From Alisma plantago-aquatica (Eukaryota > Streptophyta > Magnoliopsida > Alismatales > Alismataceae): a stretch of 64,000 nucleotides of DNA. Positions 24,623-37,520 of this stretch are shown one piece after another. The DNA is taken from positions 1,352,616,550 through 1,352,680,549 of the forward strand of contig OY856411.1 in the NCBI GenBank assembly GCA_963693085.1, written 5' to 3'. The position numbers were made by a program, and so were the translations under genes. Each line of letters opens with the position of its first letter. The first letter of the stretch is position 1. The notes beneath the pieces are model-generated. The model had not been told where the DNA came from, searched no databases, and saw only the letters and a list, made by a program, of their open reading frames with translations.

Positions 24623-25774
24623 TTATTTCATCTGACCTATATGGGATGTTTGTCCACGTCCTCTATTATTATATTGCCTCCCTTGTGGGCCTTGCAGACT
24701 CTGTCCTTGAGGTTGAGTCATTATTGCATTCCTGTCTAGACAATCCCTTGCCAGATGTCCCGGTTGTCTACATAAGTAACAGATCCTGGGTGCAAGGTGT
24801 CTATACGATCCAGTTACCGATGCTGAGGCTATGTCGGAGGGTCTTCTTGGAATACTACTATGGTCCCTATTTCCACTTGACACCCATTGTGTCTGGGTAG
24901 GGAATTCTGATATTGCCGTTGGTGTAGAAAATCTTGGCTTCTTAAAACTTTCAGGCCTTTGTTCTTGAGGCTGGGTGTACATCTTCTTACTACTTGTCTG
25001 TTGTTTCACAGTTTCCGACCTCTCTATCCTTCTTACTGACTCCACAAAGGTGGCAAACCTTTCTCTGTTCTCCAAGGCAGACACAGGAGTGGCTAGTTCA
25101 GCATTCAATCCTTTCTCAAAACGCTGAATTCTTTCTTCATCACTAACTGCCATCTATGGACAAAACCGTAGTAACTCCATGAACTTAGCTTCATATTCGC
25201 TAACGTTCATCAGTCCTTGTGTGATCTTCTCAAATTGAGAGATCTTCTCATCTAGATACATCTTAGGGAAGTATCTATTGACGAATTCTCGTCGGAAAAC
25301 CTCCCATCCTATTTCTTCACCTGGTCTCTTATCTTCCTCTATCATCCACCAATTACCAACACTTCCTTTTAGGAGGTATACCGCATGCTTAACCTTTTCA
25401 GCTTCAGGAATATCAAGGATCCTGAAAGCCTTTTCCAGCTCTGTCAACCATAGATCAGCATCTGCTGGATCAGATGTACCAGCATAGTCTATGGCTCCCA
25501 CCCGGCAAAGTCTCTCAAAAGTCTTGCCGGTTCCATAACCTTCCTGATGGGCTGGTGCCCTAGATGCAGATGGTGGCACCCTATATGCTATGTGTGTTAT
25601 GGCTGCCAGAAACTTATCAAATAAAGCATAAGTAGCTGGATTTTCTATCTCAGTTGGGTCAAACTGGGGCTGTTCAGGTACATGCCCTTCCCTATTCTGG
25701 TCTCCTGCACCTCCTCCTGGTGCAGCAGAACTGCCCTCATCGGCATTCTCTTCACGTGCTCCAAACATCTTCAA
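24623..25774 (-). CDS. gag: Gag polyprotein of the gag-only Ty3 element, one in-frame amber stop
   Basis: Gag packages the element's RNA into cytoplasmic virus-like particles. The frame runs from ATG at 25774 for 206 codons to a TAG at 25156-25154, then continues in the same frame for 176 codons to 24623. Seen: an acidic, Gly/Ala-rich start, a capsid-like retrotransposon-gag domain (about residues 75-205, with 'DADLWLTELEKAFRIL' and 'GNWW'), and after the stop a basic region with one zinc knuckle 'CYLCRQPGHLARDC' (CX2CX4HX4C) followed by an Arg/Gly-rich tail. The domain order fits Tekay/Reina-type chromovirus Gag. The TAG sits at the end of the capsid domain. It could be a simple mutation (TGG to TAG is one step) or, less likely, a read-through site. 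No pol follows. Confidence 0.85.
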
Positions 25775-25883
25775 GTTCTTCTCCTCCTATGTGAGCAGAA
25801 GATACTATCAGATAATCTGGAAAACACTTAGAACAGACTCTACAATCTTAGTCCTATGTCTCTGTAGACTCAGCGAACCTAGA

Positions 25884-25898
25884 GCTCTGATACCACTA
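25884..25898 (-). promoter_or_regulatory. Primer-binding site, initiator Met tRNA
   Basis: The minus-strand reading TGGTATCAGAGC (25895-25884), three bases inside the right LTR, is the classical complement of the plant initiator methionine tRNA 3' end. It fixes the right LTR as the 5' LTR. Confidence 0.92.
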
Positions 25899-25900
25899 AT

Positions 25901-28900
25901 TGAAACGTCTATTTCGAGAAAACAAGATTAACTAATGCGGAAGCGTTCACTAAGCATCGGATTACCAGAAATCACTAAAATTTTTAAACTTTTTACAAAG
26001 AGATCCTTTAAAGGTAAAGCTTTCTCATAAAGCAACATGATAAGTTGGTTACAACTGATCCATCAGTAAAACTCTGTAAGGCAAGATACAAAAGTCTCTA
26101 AGGACTGGACCAAAAACTCGAAAGCACTAACTATTACTCCGAGGACCTGAGAGTACAGAGATGACATATAGGACTCTAACACTATCTACACATGACATAG
26201 CAGCCAATGCCTCCACCTGAAGCTTCACTGCTGTCCTTGGTACTGCTGATGCTGCCCTTCACCTATTGAAGGATTTCTGCCTCCTCGCCCACGTCCACCT
26301 AAAGGTTGAAATATACGGGGTGAGACAATTATAAAAATCGTCCCAGCGAGAGATATAACTCTTTGCCAGAAGCATAATTATTGCAGCATAAGAGAATAAA
26401 TGTACACAAAGAAGTTATGTATATTTGAGAGTAGTTAAAACAATGTTTAACAAATTAAACTATTCTTTCTACAAAAAGCAATGCAACTATAAATTGATAA
26501 AATCACATGTCACTTATCACATCACTAACTCCCTTCAGACTTGGATCATATATCCATTGCCTGGCATTATTATTTGGGAAAGGATGGCCTGTAGCCATAC
26601 TCCTTCTCCCAAAGTGTTAGGATTCCAACTCCACAACATATCTGCATAACTTGTACATATGATATCAGACTTAACATTACTTATGTAATACAAGGGTTAT
26701 TTACATTCATAACCCATTAGTCTGTAGTTAAGCTTTTCATAGGATTATTCCGTAATAGAATTTCACATAGAAACACTTTGGTTTAGGTCATACCTCATAT
26801 TTTTAATATTGGGATATCAATCCCTAACCATCTTATTAATATGAAATCCGGAATGTGGGAGTTCAAACCCCTGGACTAATCATAGCATTTGTTACCAAGT
26901 AACATCTCATTTTATCTGGTTATCTAAATAATATGACCTTTGAAGATCAACAAATTATATTACTCGTGGCTCATTCAACCTATCAAGCTCATATGTTATC
27001 ACTTACCCGATAACATGACATTTAGTTATACTCTTGAATTATAGGTAACAAGTGTTCTTAATGCAATTAGTCATTATAAATCTTACCTGGATCTGATCAC
27101 CTCTATATGAAACCTGTCAAGGTTAACTTTTATCAGTTATTCCATATACTCCCACATACTCTAAAGTATGTGATCCAGGAGTTCCCTTTGTAAAACCTGT
27201 TTCACTATTATTTAAATTCTAACAATGATGGATCTATGATCAGGGCTCTACATGGTATGATTATACTTGATTATTAGGTACATATTAGTATTCTTTTAGC
27301 ATCATACATGTTTCCAAACATTCAAGTACTAAACATGGCTATAACAGAAGAATACTAAATGTACAAGTATAACTCATATCAGTTATCAACTGGATATCAA
27401 TTCTTAATCATCTTATCACTATGATTCAAGAACATGGGTGCTCACACCCTTATATCATCATAACACTTGCTATCAAGTGCCATATCAGCATCAAGTCATC
27501 TATTAGCATGACCTTGATTGAAGCAATGTATATACTTTTCACATATCATTACTCTAAAAGCTTATAATTGTTTTCAAGGAATATGACATCATAACTCATA
27601 CCTGGCTATGATTACCTCATAATATCAACCTGTATGACTTATACAAATAAGGACATGCATATATAACAATGTCAGCACAATACCAAAACTTCTCAATTTC
27701 ATAATAGGACACCACGGCCGTGCCACCTTGCACGGTCATGCAAAGTAAGACTACCACGGCCGTGCTCCCTTGCACGGTCATGCAAGCTAAGGCTACCACG
27801 GCCGTGCTCCCTTGCACGGTCGTGCTACATAAGATCATTCCATGATTCATATTTATATATATATATAAATATGTATTCTAATCTTTCATTCTTTTAACTT
27901 GATTACATCAACCCTTCAATCAAGTACATGCTACTATGGTTAACATAGTGTATCAAGCTATTAATCCTATAAACAATTAATAATTCTCCCATTAATTGGT
28001 TCTTAATCACTTAGGTATTATTAGGGTTTCAACCTTCACACCTTCATTGATTATCATTACTAATCATTATTGGATCAATAGAACATTCATCATCTTAATT
28101 CTCAAGGATTCAATCACATTGGACCTCCACTTCATAAGGTATCCAATTAAATTAGGGTTTCCAATGTTGATTCCTTCAATCTTTGAATTCATGGAACCAA
28201 TCATCAATTGGACCTATACTCATACCTTAATTGAGTTTAATAGGTCAACCTTCAACTGATTTGTCCCTCACTTGACCCTCAATTGACCATCAATTAGGGT
28301 TTAACTCAATTGAATTAGGGATTGGAATCAATAACCCTTCAACATATTTCAATGTAGGACTAATTGATTTGAACCTATTGAACCATCATTACATTGGGAC
28401 ATGACCTGACCCCAAACGGTCTTGAGGTCGTTTGGATGACCTCCAAACGGTTTTGATACCGTTTGCCCATCATATCATCAAAATCCAAGTCAACCAATTA
28501 AGGTTTGGATCATTGGATTGATCACCAAAACAACAATTGATTACATTCCAACTTAGTATCATTGGATCATCAATTGCTTAACCATACTCACCCCTAGACC
28601 TCCAAACGGTCTTGGGTGACCTCCAAACGGTCTTGAGACCGTTTGGATGAGTTCCAAACGGTCTTGAGACCGTTTGGCTCACCCAACCCTTGGATTCTAG
28701 TGAAAAAGCATTAGGGTTTGAGCTATTGAGTTGATCGTCAAATCAACAATTGATTGCCTTGTAATTGTGTACCTTTGGACCTTCAATTGGTCAACTATAC
28801 TTGACCCCAGACCTCCAAACGGTCTTGAGTGACCTCCAAACGGTCTTGAGACCGTTTGGGTGATCAGACCGTTTGGGCCAATCAACCCCAAATAATCAAC

Positions 28901-31083
28901 TCAATTCAATGCAAAACCAACACTTAGTCGATTAGGGTTAACACCATATCTTTTGTCCTTCAAACACTTAACCATATCCAACCCTAGACCTCCAAACGGT
29001 CTTGAGACCGTTTGGGTGATCCCCAAACGGTCTTGAGACCGTTTGGGCAAGAAAACCCAAAAAGTCATATCAATCAAGTTGAAAGGCAGCACTTAATCCA
29101 ATTAGGGTTTACATAATTGATTAGCCTTCAACTCACGATTCCTTTGGAGTTAATCCCTCATATTTGGAGGGTTATTAACTAACATGATTATGAACAAGAA
29201 TCCCAAACGGTCAACGCTTGGTAAACGCCCTCAAACGGTTTTGAGACCGTTTTCCCAAAAAGTTCAATTAATCAAATTGGAAAATCAGCACTTAATCGAA
29301 TTAGGTTTATCCAATTGTTTAGCCTTTAACTCATGATTCCTTAGGAGTTAACATATAAAATTTGGTGGGTTATTAGAACACATCATTAGGAACAGTAATC
29401 CCAAACGGTACACGCTTTGTCAACGCACTCAAACGGTTTGAGACCGTTTTCCCAAGAAGTTCAAGTTAATCAGATTGGAAAATCAGCACTTAATTCAATT
29501 TGATTTGCCTAATGAATTGGCCTTTAACCTACGATTCCTTTTGAGTTAACCCCTCAAATTTGGTGGGTCATTAGCCTACATAATTATGAACAGAAATCCC
29601 AAACGGTACATGCTTGGTCAACACCCTCAAATGGTCTTGGAGACCGTTTTCTCCAACCAACCTTGTGAAACCGTTTGCCCCTCAAACGGTTTTGCAAAAC
29701 CCCCAAACGGTTTTGCAAACCGTTTGGCAAAGGGTGCAAGACCGTTTGCTAAAGTGACATAGGTATTCACGCCCCCCTTCTTCTACCTCCAGATCCAGAT
29801 CTGTTCCCCATGGTTTTAGATGCAAGAAAGCAAGGAAGGATGGGGGAAAGAAGAACAAGCTACTTTTGCAAGTACAAAGATATGCATAAGAAAGCAAAAA
29901 GGTTTAGAGTTATAAAACCTGCCTTAAGGTCGTTCCTTGAGCTCCAAGCTTCCAAGCTTCAAGTCTTTAATGGTGTCTTGAGCTCCACAGGTCGTCCAAG
30001 GGTGTTTCTCCAAGGAAAGGTTGGGAAAAGATGGCTAGAAAGAAGAAACAAGTAAGGAAGACCATAAAACCAACCTTGCACCATGAATTCCTCCATGAAT
30101 TCGAGCAAGATGATGATCAAAGCTTACCTAGAACTGCTTGGCCGTTCTCCTCTTCTCCAGAGCTATGTCCTAAGTCGGTCTAAGCAAGGGGATAAGAAAG
30201 GAAGTGAAGGAAACGATCCTTGCTAAGTGAGAAAAGGTGTATATATACTTTAGGTGAAATTTCAACATAAGGACAACTTGTTTCTCCATTTCTCCTCTAG
30301 GTCCTTCCCTTATTATAAACCACGTTTCTCCCTTCCATAATTAAACAAAACTCATCTTAAACCCAAGTTCTAAAGGTGAATAAAGCCAACTTCTTACTAA
30401 GTTGCACATATAGAAGGGTTATTAGACTTATAACTTGATCATTTAATTTATAAGGGTTATCATTCTTATTTAATTATTCAATTGAAGTGACATCTTCATC
30501 ATTCTTACTCTTAATGATGCCAAGAGTCATAATTATACTCTAGAAGGTGTATTTTACAAGTTGCACCCCATATTTTGGGTAAATTGCACTTTACACCAAA
30601 ACTAGAGTTTTAAGTACAAGGATTGCTCCACAAGCTGCATCTTGGTGCCCAAGCTTGGAGAATCCATCATACTTTATCATATTCATTCTTATGATGTCTC
30701 CACACCAAAGGAACATCTTAACATGTGCAATTTGTAAGTTAACCCCTTTTAATTGGGTAATTTGCACATAGGTCCCTATATTACAAAACAATATTACAAC
30801 ATTGTTCAAAAGGGAAAGAAATGGAAATGTATGTTCCTTAAGAGATTTAATTACATACCAAAAGATAATCACAAGTATCTAATTACATAATTAAGCAAAA
30901 CATCTAGGGTTAGTTCATAACCCAGGTCAGGGATGTTACAACAACATTGTTTTAAAAGGACATAAATGAAATTATAGATTCTTCTAAAGCTTAATGACAT
31001 ATCAAGGGGTAATCACAAGGCTCTAATCATATTTTAAGCAAAAAATCTAGGGTTAGTTCATAACCCAGGTCAGGGATGTTACA
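25901..31083 (-). repeat. 5' LTR of the gag-only element (right copy)
   Basis: 5183 bp, the partner of 17897-23118. The palindrome cluster is at about 28413-29750 and lacks some units of the left copy, for example around 28990, so unit number has changed since insertion. As the 5' LTR it should hold the promoter for transcription toward lower coordinates. I could not assign a TATA box with confidence. Confidence 0.92.
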
Positions 31084-31088
31084 GTTTT

Positions 31089-33848
31089 GAAAAACTCTGG
31101 GAGGATGCTTGAGCATTGTGCACAATCATCATCATTTGAATCCTTCAAATAAAAGCATTGTAATGCCTGATATGCTAGGATAGAGGGCTCCTCTTTTTGT
31201 TTTATCCTAGAAGTGTTGATTTGTGTGAGCCCATATTCATCAATTCAAAATTGGTTAGAAGTGATTTCATCGTACAAAGAACATATAAACAACAAAACTT
31301 GTATTACTAGACCATAAATCATCTCTATAATATCCTCCTAGTAGCCATAATATGTGACTTGATCATTATTAAGGTTTCTATCTCAGCCATTTGAATAACT
31401 TGATGTGTCTGCCGATAAGTACATTCCACTATATTGTGTACTACATATAGCTTCAATATTTTTTGAACTGAAATGATATCCATTGACTAAAAAATCCTCA
31501 CAAGACATTCCCTCAATAGGAGGGCCCTAGGATATCCATCTCAAATCTCCACTGATTTATGTTGCGTTCCATCTCTTGAAGAAAAAACACATTCTCACTA
31601 TTTATTTAAATGCCAAGTTAATTTACAACTAGTGTAACATAATTTATTAGATTTTATTTGATACAAATTCACCTACTGCATATATCAAATTCATCTTTAT
31701 TGAAAAGGGCATAGAAATGGTCTTATTCCAAAGTATGAATGTCAAAATTCCTTGACACTCCACTCTAATTAGATATCCATCAACATCACAGGGAGTGTGG
31801 CTGATTTTTGTCTCAAAATTGGGTAAGTACCTAGAATAACTTTTCAAATTTTGTCAAATAACCACTAGAAATAGACCCTATAGGCTTAACTATGTTTCTG
31901 ACATACTTCTTCTCTTTCTCCAAGTATCTATCTATTGGGTACACCAACCTATACCTAACAAATACATCAATCATGGATTCATAATCTAATTGAATGGAAA
32001 AATGCATCATAATGGTGAAGAAATAAGAAGGAAAGATTCTCTCTAGTTGGAAAAGATTGAACAATTTATTGAACCAAGACCTTGAATTCTATAACATTAA
32101 TAAATCAAATCTTGTTAAAAAATGAACAAAGTTTAGCAATGGAATTGTACACATTTAAGCTTATGCAATGTTGCAAGGCAACTTCTAAAAGTAATTGTAT
32201 AAGAACATGATATTCATGGATTTTCATCTCAGTAAGTTTTCTATCCTTTTTTCTTACACACCTAGATATATTAGATGAAAAAAATATTAGAAACTTTCAA
32301 CATGTTTAGCATAGATAAGAACTTCTCTTTCTACCTAGTACTCATTTTGGAAGATATTGGTGGCAAGTTATATCAATCACCTACATCTACAAGCCATAAA
32401 TCTCTTTGAATGCCCAATTTCTTCATATATTAATGAACTTGCAAGTTGTTTTTACTTTTCTTAGAATCATCCAATAATGTGTTTGAAATGTTCTTGTACA
32501 CATTCTTATCTATTGATATCATGTCAAAATATGCTTATCTTATTCCAATAATGTGGTAATGATAGAACTTGATCTTCCGATCTCTTGTACTTATTGTTTT
32601 TTTTCGTTCCAATATGATATTTTGATATCCTTCAAATTGTCTTGGTATATCTTAATCAGATAGAGACTTAGGTGGTGGGTGCAAATCCTTTTCACCATTA
32701 AAAAATTTCTCATCATGTCTATATGGATGATTCATCAAAAGAAAACATCAATGAAAACCATAAAATTGTTTTACCCAAGCTCCAACCATTTTGATGAATT
32801 CTCCACATTATAACAAGGGCACCCCAAAACCATTCTCTCATTTGGTGATCCAACTAGACAAGTCACCATATGCTAGAACATTGTTGATTGTCCACAAAAT
32901 CATTACCCCCATAGTGAATTTCTTTTTTCTATATGCATCATACACTCCAACTCTAGGTTCCCAAAGTAGCTACAAATCCTCGATTATTGGATCCAAGTAT
33001 ACATCAAAGTCATTTCCAACCATATGTAGATCTAGAATTAACTCAGACATCATAATAAATTGTTCCTTGATAAGTGGACGGGTTGGAAGATTGAAAGGTG
33101 TCACCAACATAGGACCAATTCTATGTAATGCACTCTTATGTCAAATGCATTGAAACCATCAATAGCTAATGCTAGTCTAACATTGTGCAATTTAACAACA
33201 ATGTCTGGATGCATGGAATCCATAGACAACCCTTTTATTTGTGTCAGAAGGATGATGAACAAAACCATCCTTGCCTTTTCCCTCAAATGGGAAAATCATA
33301 TCTCTAACAGTAGAAGAGGACATATACACCCTCTATAATCGATGGATGGAAGGGAAATCACTGATGACCTTAACAACTACTTACTTTCCTTTAGTTTTGT
33401 ATTTCCTTTGGTTGCGTCTTACAGACCACAAATGTCATACTTCTATTTTGAATCTGCATATTTATAGAAAAGCATGCAATCATTAGTACAATCATCTAGA
33501 GTTTCCAGATCTGGTACTAATATTTCACATTGCATTTGCTTCATAGTAAGTCTCTTGGAATACAATTCTCCTATGCAATCTTGAGATAATAGTTGTTACA
33601 AATTCTGCAAAAGAGTTTTTTGGCCATCCAAATTCCTCCTTTAGATATACCAAAGGAACCAAATTGGAATCTTAGAATGACTTTTGGAACGTCTATAGAG
33701 AGGTTGATCAGCCTCCTTGAGGATCCTATAAAATTATTATGCATCTATATTTGCAAGTTCCTCTATCATTTCATTAGCATTATCATTTGTTCTGTTTCAC
33801 ATACCAAATAGATCCTTCAACATTTGATGAGTTAATTTGGGTGATAGG
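31089..33848 (-). pseudogene. Decayed CACTA (En/Spm) transposase, TNP2/TNPD-like
   Basis: The minus-strand translation shows, in order from high to low coordinates and broken by stops, the segments of plant TNP2-type transposases. They are 'LALAIDGFNAFD' (33190-33155), 'GNDFDVYLDPIIEDL' (about 33020-32975), 'YDAYRKKKFTMG' (about 32940-32905), 'WTINNVLAYGDLSSW' (about 32895-32850), and much later 'YPIDRYLEKEKKYVRN' with 'KPIGSISSGYL' (about 31940-31850), which is the DUF4218-type segment. The protein would cut at the 'CACTA' ends of its transposon. Many stop codons show it is dead. The N-terminal part continues beyond 41995, across the inserted second retrotransposon. Confidence 0.75.
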
Positions 33849-35691
33849 TGATAACACCAAATTTTGTGATGTTTTTGCCCTTTTTTCTGTTATCAAAACT
33901 ACCCTTTTCTGCTATTTTCCTCTATTTTATTAGCATTTTCGCAATAATTGGCCAAGCAACGCTCTTATTCCAGTTTTTCCTATCTTTTACAGGGTTTTCC
34001 TCGTTTTTGTGCAATAAGGCCGATTCCGGCCCACAATAAGTCTAAGCCCGTCTCGACCTTCCTGACGCCCGATACAACCCAGCCCGACAGGGGCTGGGCG
34101 ACACAAGAATGATCGGCGGAGAAGGGCGCCTTGCGAAAGGGACGTACCGGCCGACACACCTTCTACCCGACAGGGAGCCAAAGCCGCTCGACTACCCAAC
34201 TCGTCGAGCGACACGACCACCCATCGGCAGGCGTGCCGCCAGCCACGTGACCGATAGCCAGTGCCTCGCGCCAAGACATACTTGTATCGGCCGTCCACAT
34301 CCATCGACCGGCGTATAAGGGGGCTACGTGGCGTTTCCAGCACCATAACTCCTTCAACCGCCGGTATAAATAGCAGCTACAGGAAGCCGAAAAGACAAGT
34401 CGGAGACGTCAGAGGTTGGATAGGTCGGGACGGCTATCCAGTTCACCGTTCGGACAGTTGGGGACTTGAGCGATCTGCGAGAGAAGTGCGAGAGCAACCG
34501 TATCGTGCCCCAGTACTCGTACCGGGCGACACTAGGTGAGCTCTTCCTCATCCCGAGAGGGAGGGGATCGGTTCACCTAGGACTGTACCGGACGACACTG
34601 AGGGCCGATATCGGCCGACGTAGATACGCGACACGAGTGCCTGACAACAATGCCCGACTGTAGTATATATGAATCCTTGGCCGACACGATACCGAAACCG
34701 ATACGCTCTCACCGTCAGTCGTGCCGCTCGAGAGGGTGTGCCGCCCGACATGAGCGTATCGGCCAGGGTCTTCGAACGATATAGTCGTCCGTCAGGCGTG
34801 CCATTCGAGAGTTCGTGCCGCCCGACACGGCTGTACCGGGATAGGTCCCTGGACGGTATCGGGCTGGGAGTAGTAGTAGTCTGTCGCCCTTCTACATCAA
34901 GAAGGTGACATCTATCTTTAATTATGTTATTTAAATTCTTAGCTTATGCATTGTATTAAGACCCTTATTGCTGATGGAAATAGAAATGCTAAATTGCTAT
35001 TTGTTTAATGCTTAGTGTCTTATGATTGGGTAACTACTGTGTTGGATATCTGAACTCTAGCTTGCATGTTTTGGATCACGTTTCGCTTAGCTACCAAATC
35101 GTCTTTCCCGTCGCAACTACTTCGAGAGTTGGGTTGTGGCTCTAGTGTTCGGTCCGATTCTGGAGTACGAGAGTGCCCAGAACGGAGTTGTTTTAGTATC
35201 ATTCCACTCTAACTTGAGTCCAGCAACCTCGAGAGGGGTGTTGAAGCTTGGTTAGAGGCACCCGCTCTGAAAAGAGGGGTGCAGGGTGTTACTGCTACCG
35301 CTTGTCTTTCTAAAAGTCTTATCCCTTGCATTACGCCTTAAACTGCAGTTTACCTTTCTATTTTCTGTTGCATGAAAATTCCTAAAAACTGCTAAATGAC
35401 AAAATCTCAATCTTTCTTGTAACTCCAGTTGGAGATAGTTTTCTTTGATTTAATAGTGACATCTGGTTGTTCCCTTCGGGGAACTTCAATATCTCTTTAT
35501 ATCCACCGGAGTGTAGAGTGTCGATTCAGAGTCGTCAACACAACCCACCTTGTCCCTGTGTTCGACCCCGTATGACTACTTCGACCCCGTAAACAAAGTT
35601 ACGGGGGCCTAGAAGGATTCGGGTTATAAATGTGAAGGCTCGACTACCTCAATACGCCTCCAATTTTAGGATGCGCGATTTAGGCCGGTCA
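33849..35691 (+). repeat. 5' LTR of the Athila/Tat-type element
   Basis: 1843 bp. The first 170 bp are T-rich. The middle part (34020-34900) is unusually GC-rich and crowded with 'gcccgacac', 'cgataccg' and 'gtatcgg' words. The 3' part is AT-rich and ends '...gatttaggccggtca'. Several frames of 60-120 codons in the GC-rich part exist only because of its composition. Confidence 0.92.
34365..34372 (+). promoter_or_regulatory. TATA box of the 5' LTR
   Basis: 'tataaata' lies in 'ccggtataaatagcagc' in the GC-rich part of the LTR, a typical plant Pol II TATA box. Its counterpart in the 3' LTR is at 40669-40676. Transcription would start about 30 bp downstream. Confidence 0.7.
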
Positions 35692-35697
35692 ACTTTC

Positions 35698-35715
35698 TGG
35701 CACCGTTGCCGGGGA
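35698..35715 (+). promoter_or_regulatory. Primer-binding site, tRNA-Asp type
   Basis: 'tggcaccgttgccgggga', six bases after the LTR end, differs by one base from the TGGCGCCGTTGCCGGGGA site common to Athila/Tat-group elements. Confidence 0.85.
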
Positions 35716-35915
35716 CAAGGCAAATGGCACTGTTGGCGAATCCGAATCCACTAACTACACTCCCATGCCTCAAGCTTAGAAATAGGCTTGACAACACTTC
35801 TTTTTCTTTTTCTTTTACTTTAAGCATTATTCTTTACCCCAATTATAATTTTCTGAACATGATTCTTATGCGGATTTCAGGTACTCTGATCTACTGAACA
35901 CTGAGACTGTCAACC

Positions 35916-37520
35916 ATGCCTCCTCGCGTAGAGCCATCTTCTGGAAACGAAGGCCCAGGAGGGAGGCCAGCTTCGCCTCCACCAGAAGGCAACGACCGGT
36001 ATAGTGATCATGAGCGGCAAGAAGATCTAGAATCACCAGGGCATGAGGAAGAGCATCATCAGCATAGACGTCGTCGGAGACACAGGAGGAATCATGATAA
36101 CTGGGAGCGACGCCGAGACGCCAGCAACAGTGACGACTCGGAGGAAGAAGAGAAAACTCTGAGGGAATTGGCTTCTACCAAGGCCAATAGATCGAGGTGC
36201 CCCGTTATCATCCCAAGGTTCAATGCTACAAACTTTGAGCTCAAGCCATCTGTGATCCCCATGATTCAAAATAAAAGCTTCAGGGGGAGTTCTAAGAGCG
36301 AAAACCCTTACCATCACCTTGATGCTTTCAAAAATATCTGCGACACCATAAAGATGTGAGGGGTTCCCCAAGAGGTCATTTACTGCAAGGGTTTCATCTT
36401 CTCTTTGGAGGATAAGGCTCTATCATGGTACCTTGGGCTACCCCACCAAGCGCTGAATGGATGGGGAGAACTGGCTGACGCATTTGTAAACAAGTTCTAC
36501 CCCACAGAGAAGATGATGAGAAACAAGTTAAAAATCACGTCTTTCACGCAAAAGCCAAATGAAAACCTCCACGACGCCTGGGAACGATATCTGGAATATC
36601 AGAGGGACTGCCCTCACCACAATTTCAAGAAGGGTTTCCTGGTCTCCACCTTCTACAATGGGCTAACTCCCGATGAAAGGGTATCGCTGAATGCGGCAGC
36701 AGGAAGTGACTTCTTAGGGAAGAAGCCAAGCAAGTCCGAAAAGATCATTAGGAACATGGCTGAGTTGAAGGCCGATGTTGACTATGATAGATCCGATAGA
36801 GGACCGGCGAAGAAGGCAGGGGAAGGAATCTCTCTTGAGTCCAAGGCTCTGGAAAACATAACTTCTCAGATTCAAAGGATAGCAACAGATGTGAAACAAC
36901 TGAAGGATCATGGAGGAAAGGGGAAGAAGCAAGTTGAGAAAGTCATGAAATGTGTTACCTGCGGTGAAGGAGGACATGGGGTAGACAATTGCGTCTACAC
37001 CAAACCCGGCACCGACAACGACTCCGACTCGGAAGAAGAAAGGATCGAGAATGTATCCTACATGGGCTTCAAAAGACCAGACCACCCTGGATTTAGTTAT
37101 GGCAACAAAGACGCGGCCGAGAACTCGCATCAGCTAAACACCCTGGCCAGGCCCGTGCAACCTTTCGAAAAGAGGGAGGGATCAGGCCAATACACCAAGA
37201 TCAGCCAGTTCCAGCCAGCAAAAGGTAATTTCCAAGCACCAGGAAAGTACCAAGGCCCGCCCCGTGAACAGGAGAAAGGGGTGAACCAATCCGAAGTGAT
37301 CAGCCAGTTGTTCGATTTTGTCAAGAAATAGGACACCGTTAATCACCAGTTAGCGCAAAGTGCGCTGTCCAACTCGGGGGTTTTGAACTCATTGCAGGTC
37401 CAGTTGGCAGATATGCAGACACATCAGCACCAAATCGACCAGCAGCTAGCGCAGCTCGCCGAAATTATGAAGAATCCTGTAGGGAAGATCCCGTCTAACA
37501 CCAAACCAGCTAAAAGATAG
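35916..37520 (+). pseudogene. gag: Damaged gag of the Athila/Tat-type element
   Basis: One continuous frame with two internal stops (TGA at 36357-36359, TAG at 37329-37331). The N-terminus is acidic and Pro/Gly-rich, then a His/Arg-rich stretch follows ('HHQHRRRRRHRRNH'). The capsid-type domain follows, with 'SVIPMIQNKSF', 'LEDKALSWYLGLP', 'FVNKFYP' and 'RDCPHHNF', typical of Athila/Tat Gag (plant retrotransposon-gag domain). Then comes a zinc knuckle 'CVTCGEGGHGVDNC' (CX2CX4HX4C), followed by an acidic run. The part after the second stop is Gln-rich and ends at 37518-37520. The first stop would come from CGA by a C-to-T change; the second could come from AAG or CAG. No protease or polymerase follows. 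Confidence 0.85.

Larger units (their letters stand above)
17897..31083 (-). mobile_element. Complete gag-only LTR retrotransposon (TR-GAG/LARD type, Ty3)
   Basis: Two near-identical LTRs (17897-23118 and 25901-31083) enclose a 2.8-kb internal region. LTR termini are TGTAACATC and GATGTTTCA/GACGTTTCA in minus-strand reading. Identical 5-bp target duplications GTTTT flank the whole (17892-17896 and 31084-31088). Minus orientation is set by the Met-tRNA primer-binding site next to the right LTR, the purine tract next to the left LTR, and the gag frame. Only gag is encoded; protease, reverse transcriptase, RNase H and integrase are absent, so movement would need helper proteins from a relative. 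The high similarity of the two LTRs, judged by eye, suggests recent insertion. Confidence 0.93.

Noticed and set aside
34109..34908. Several 60-120-codon frames in the LTR, also seen at 40412-41263
   Set aside because: GC-rich LTR sequence on both strands with overlapping frames; no domain.
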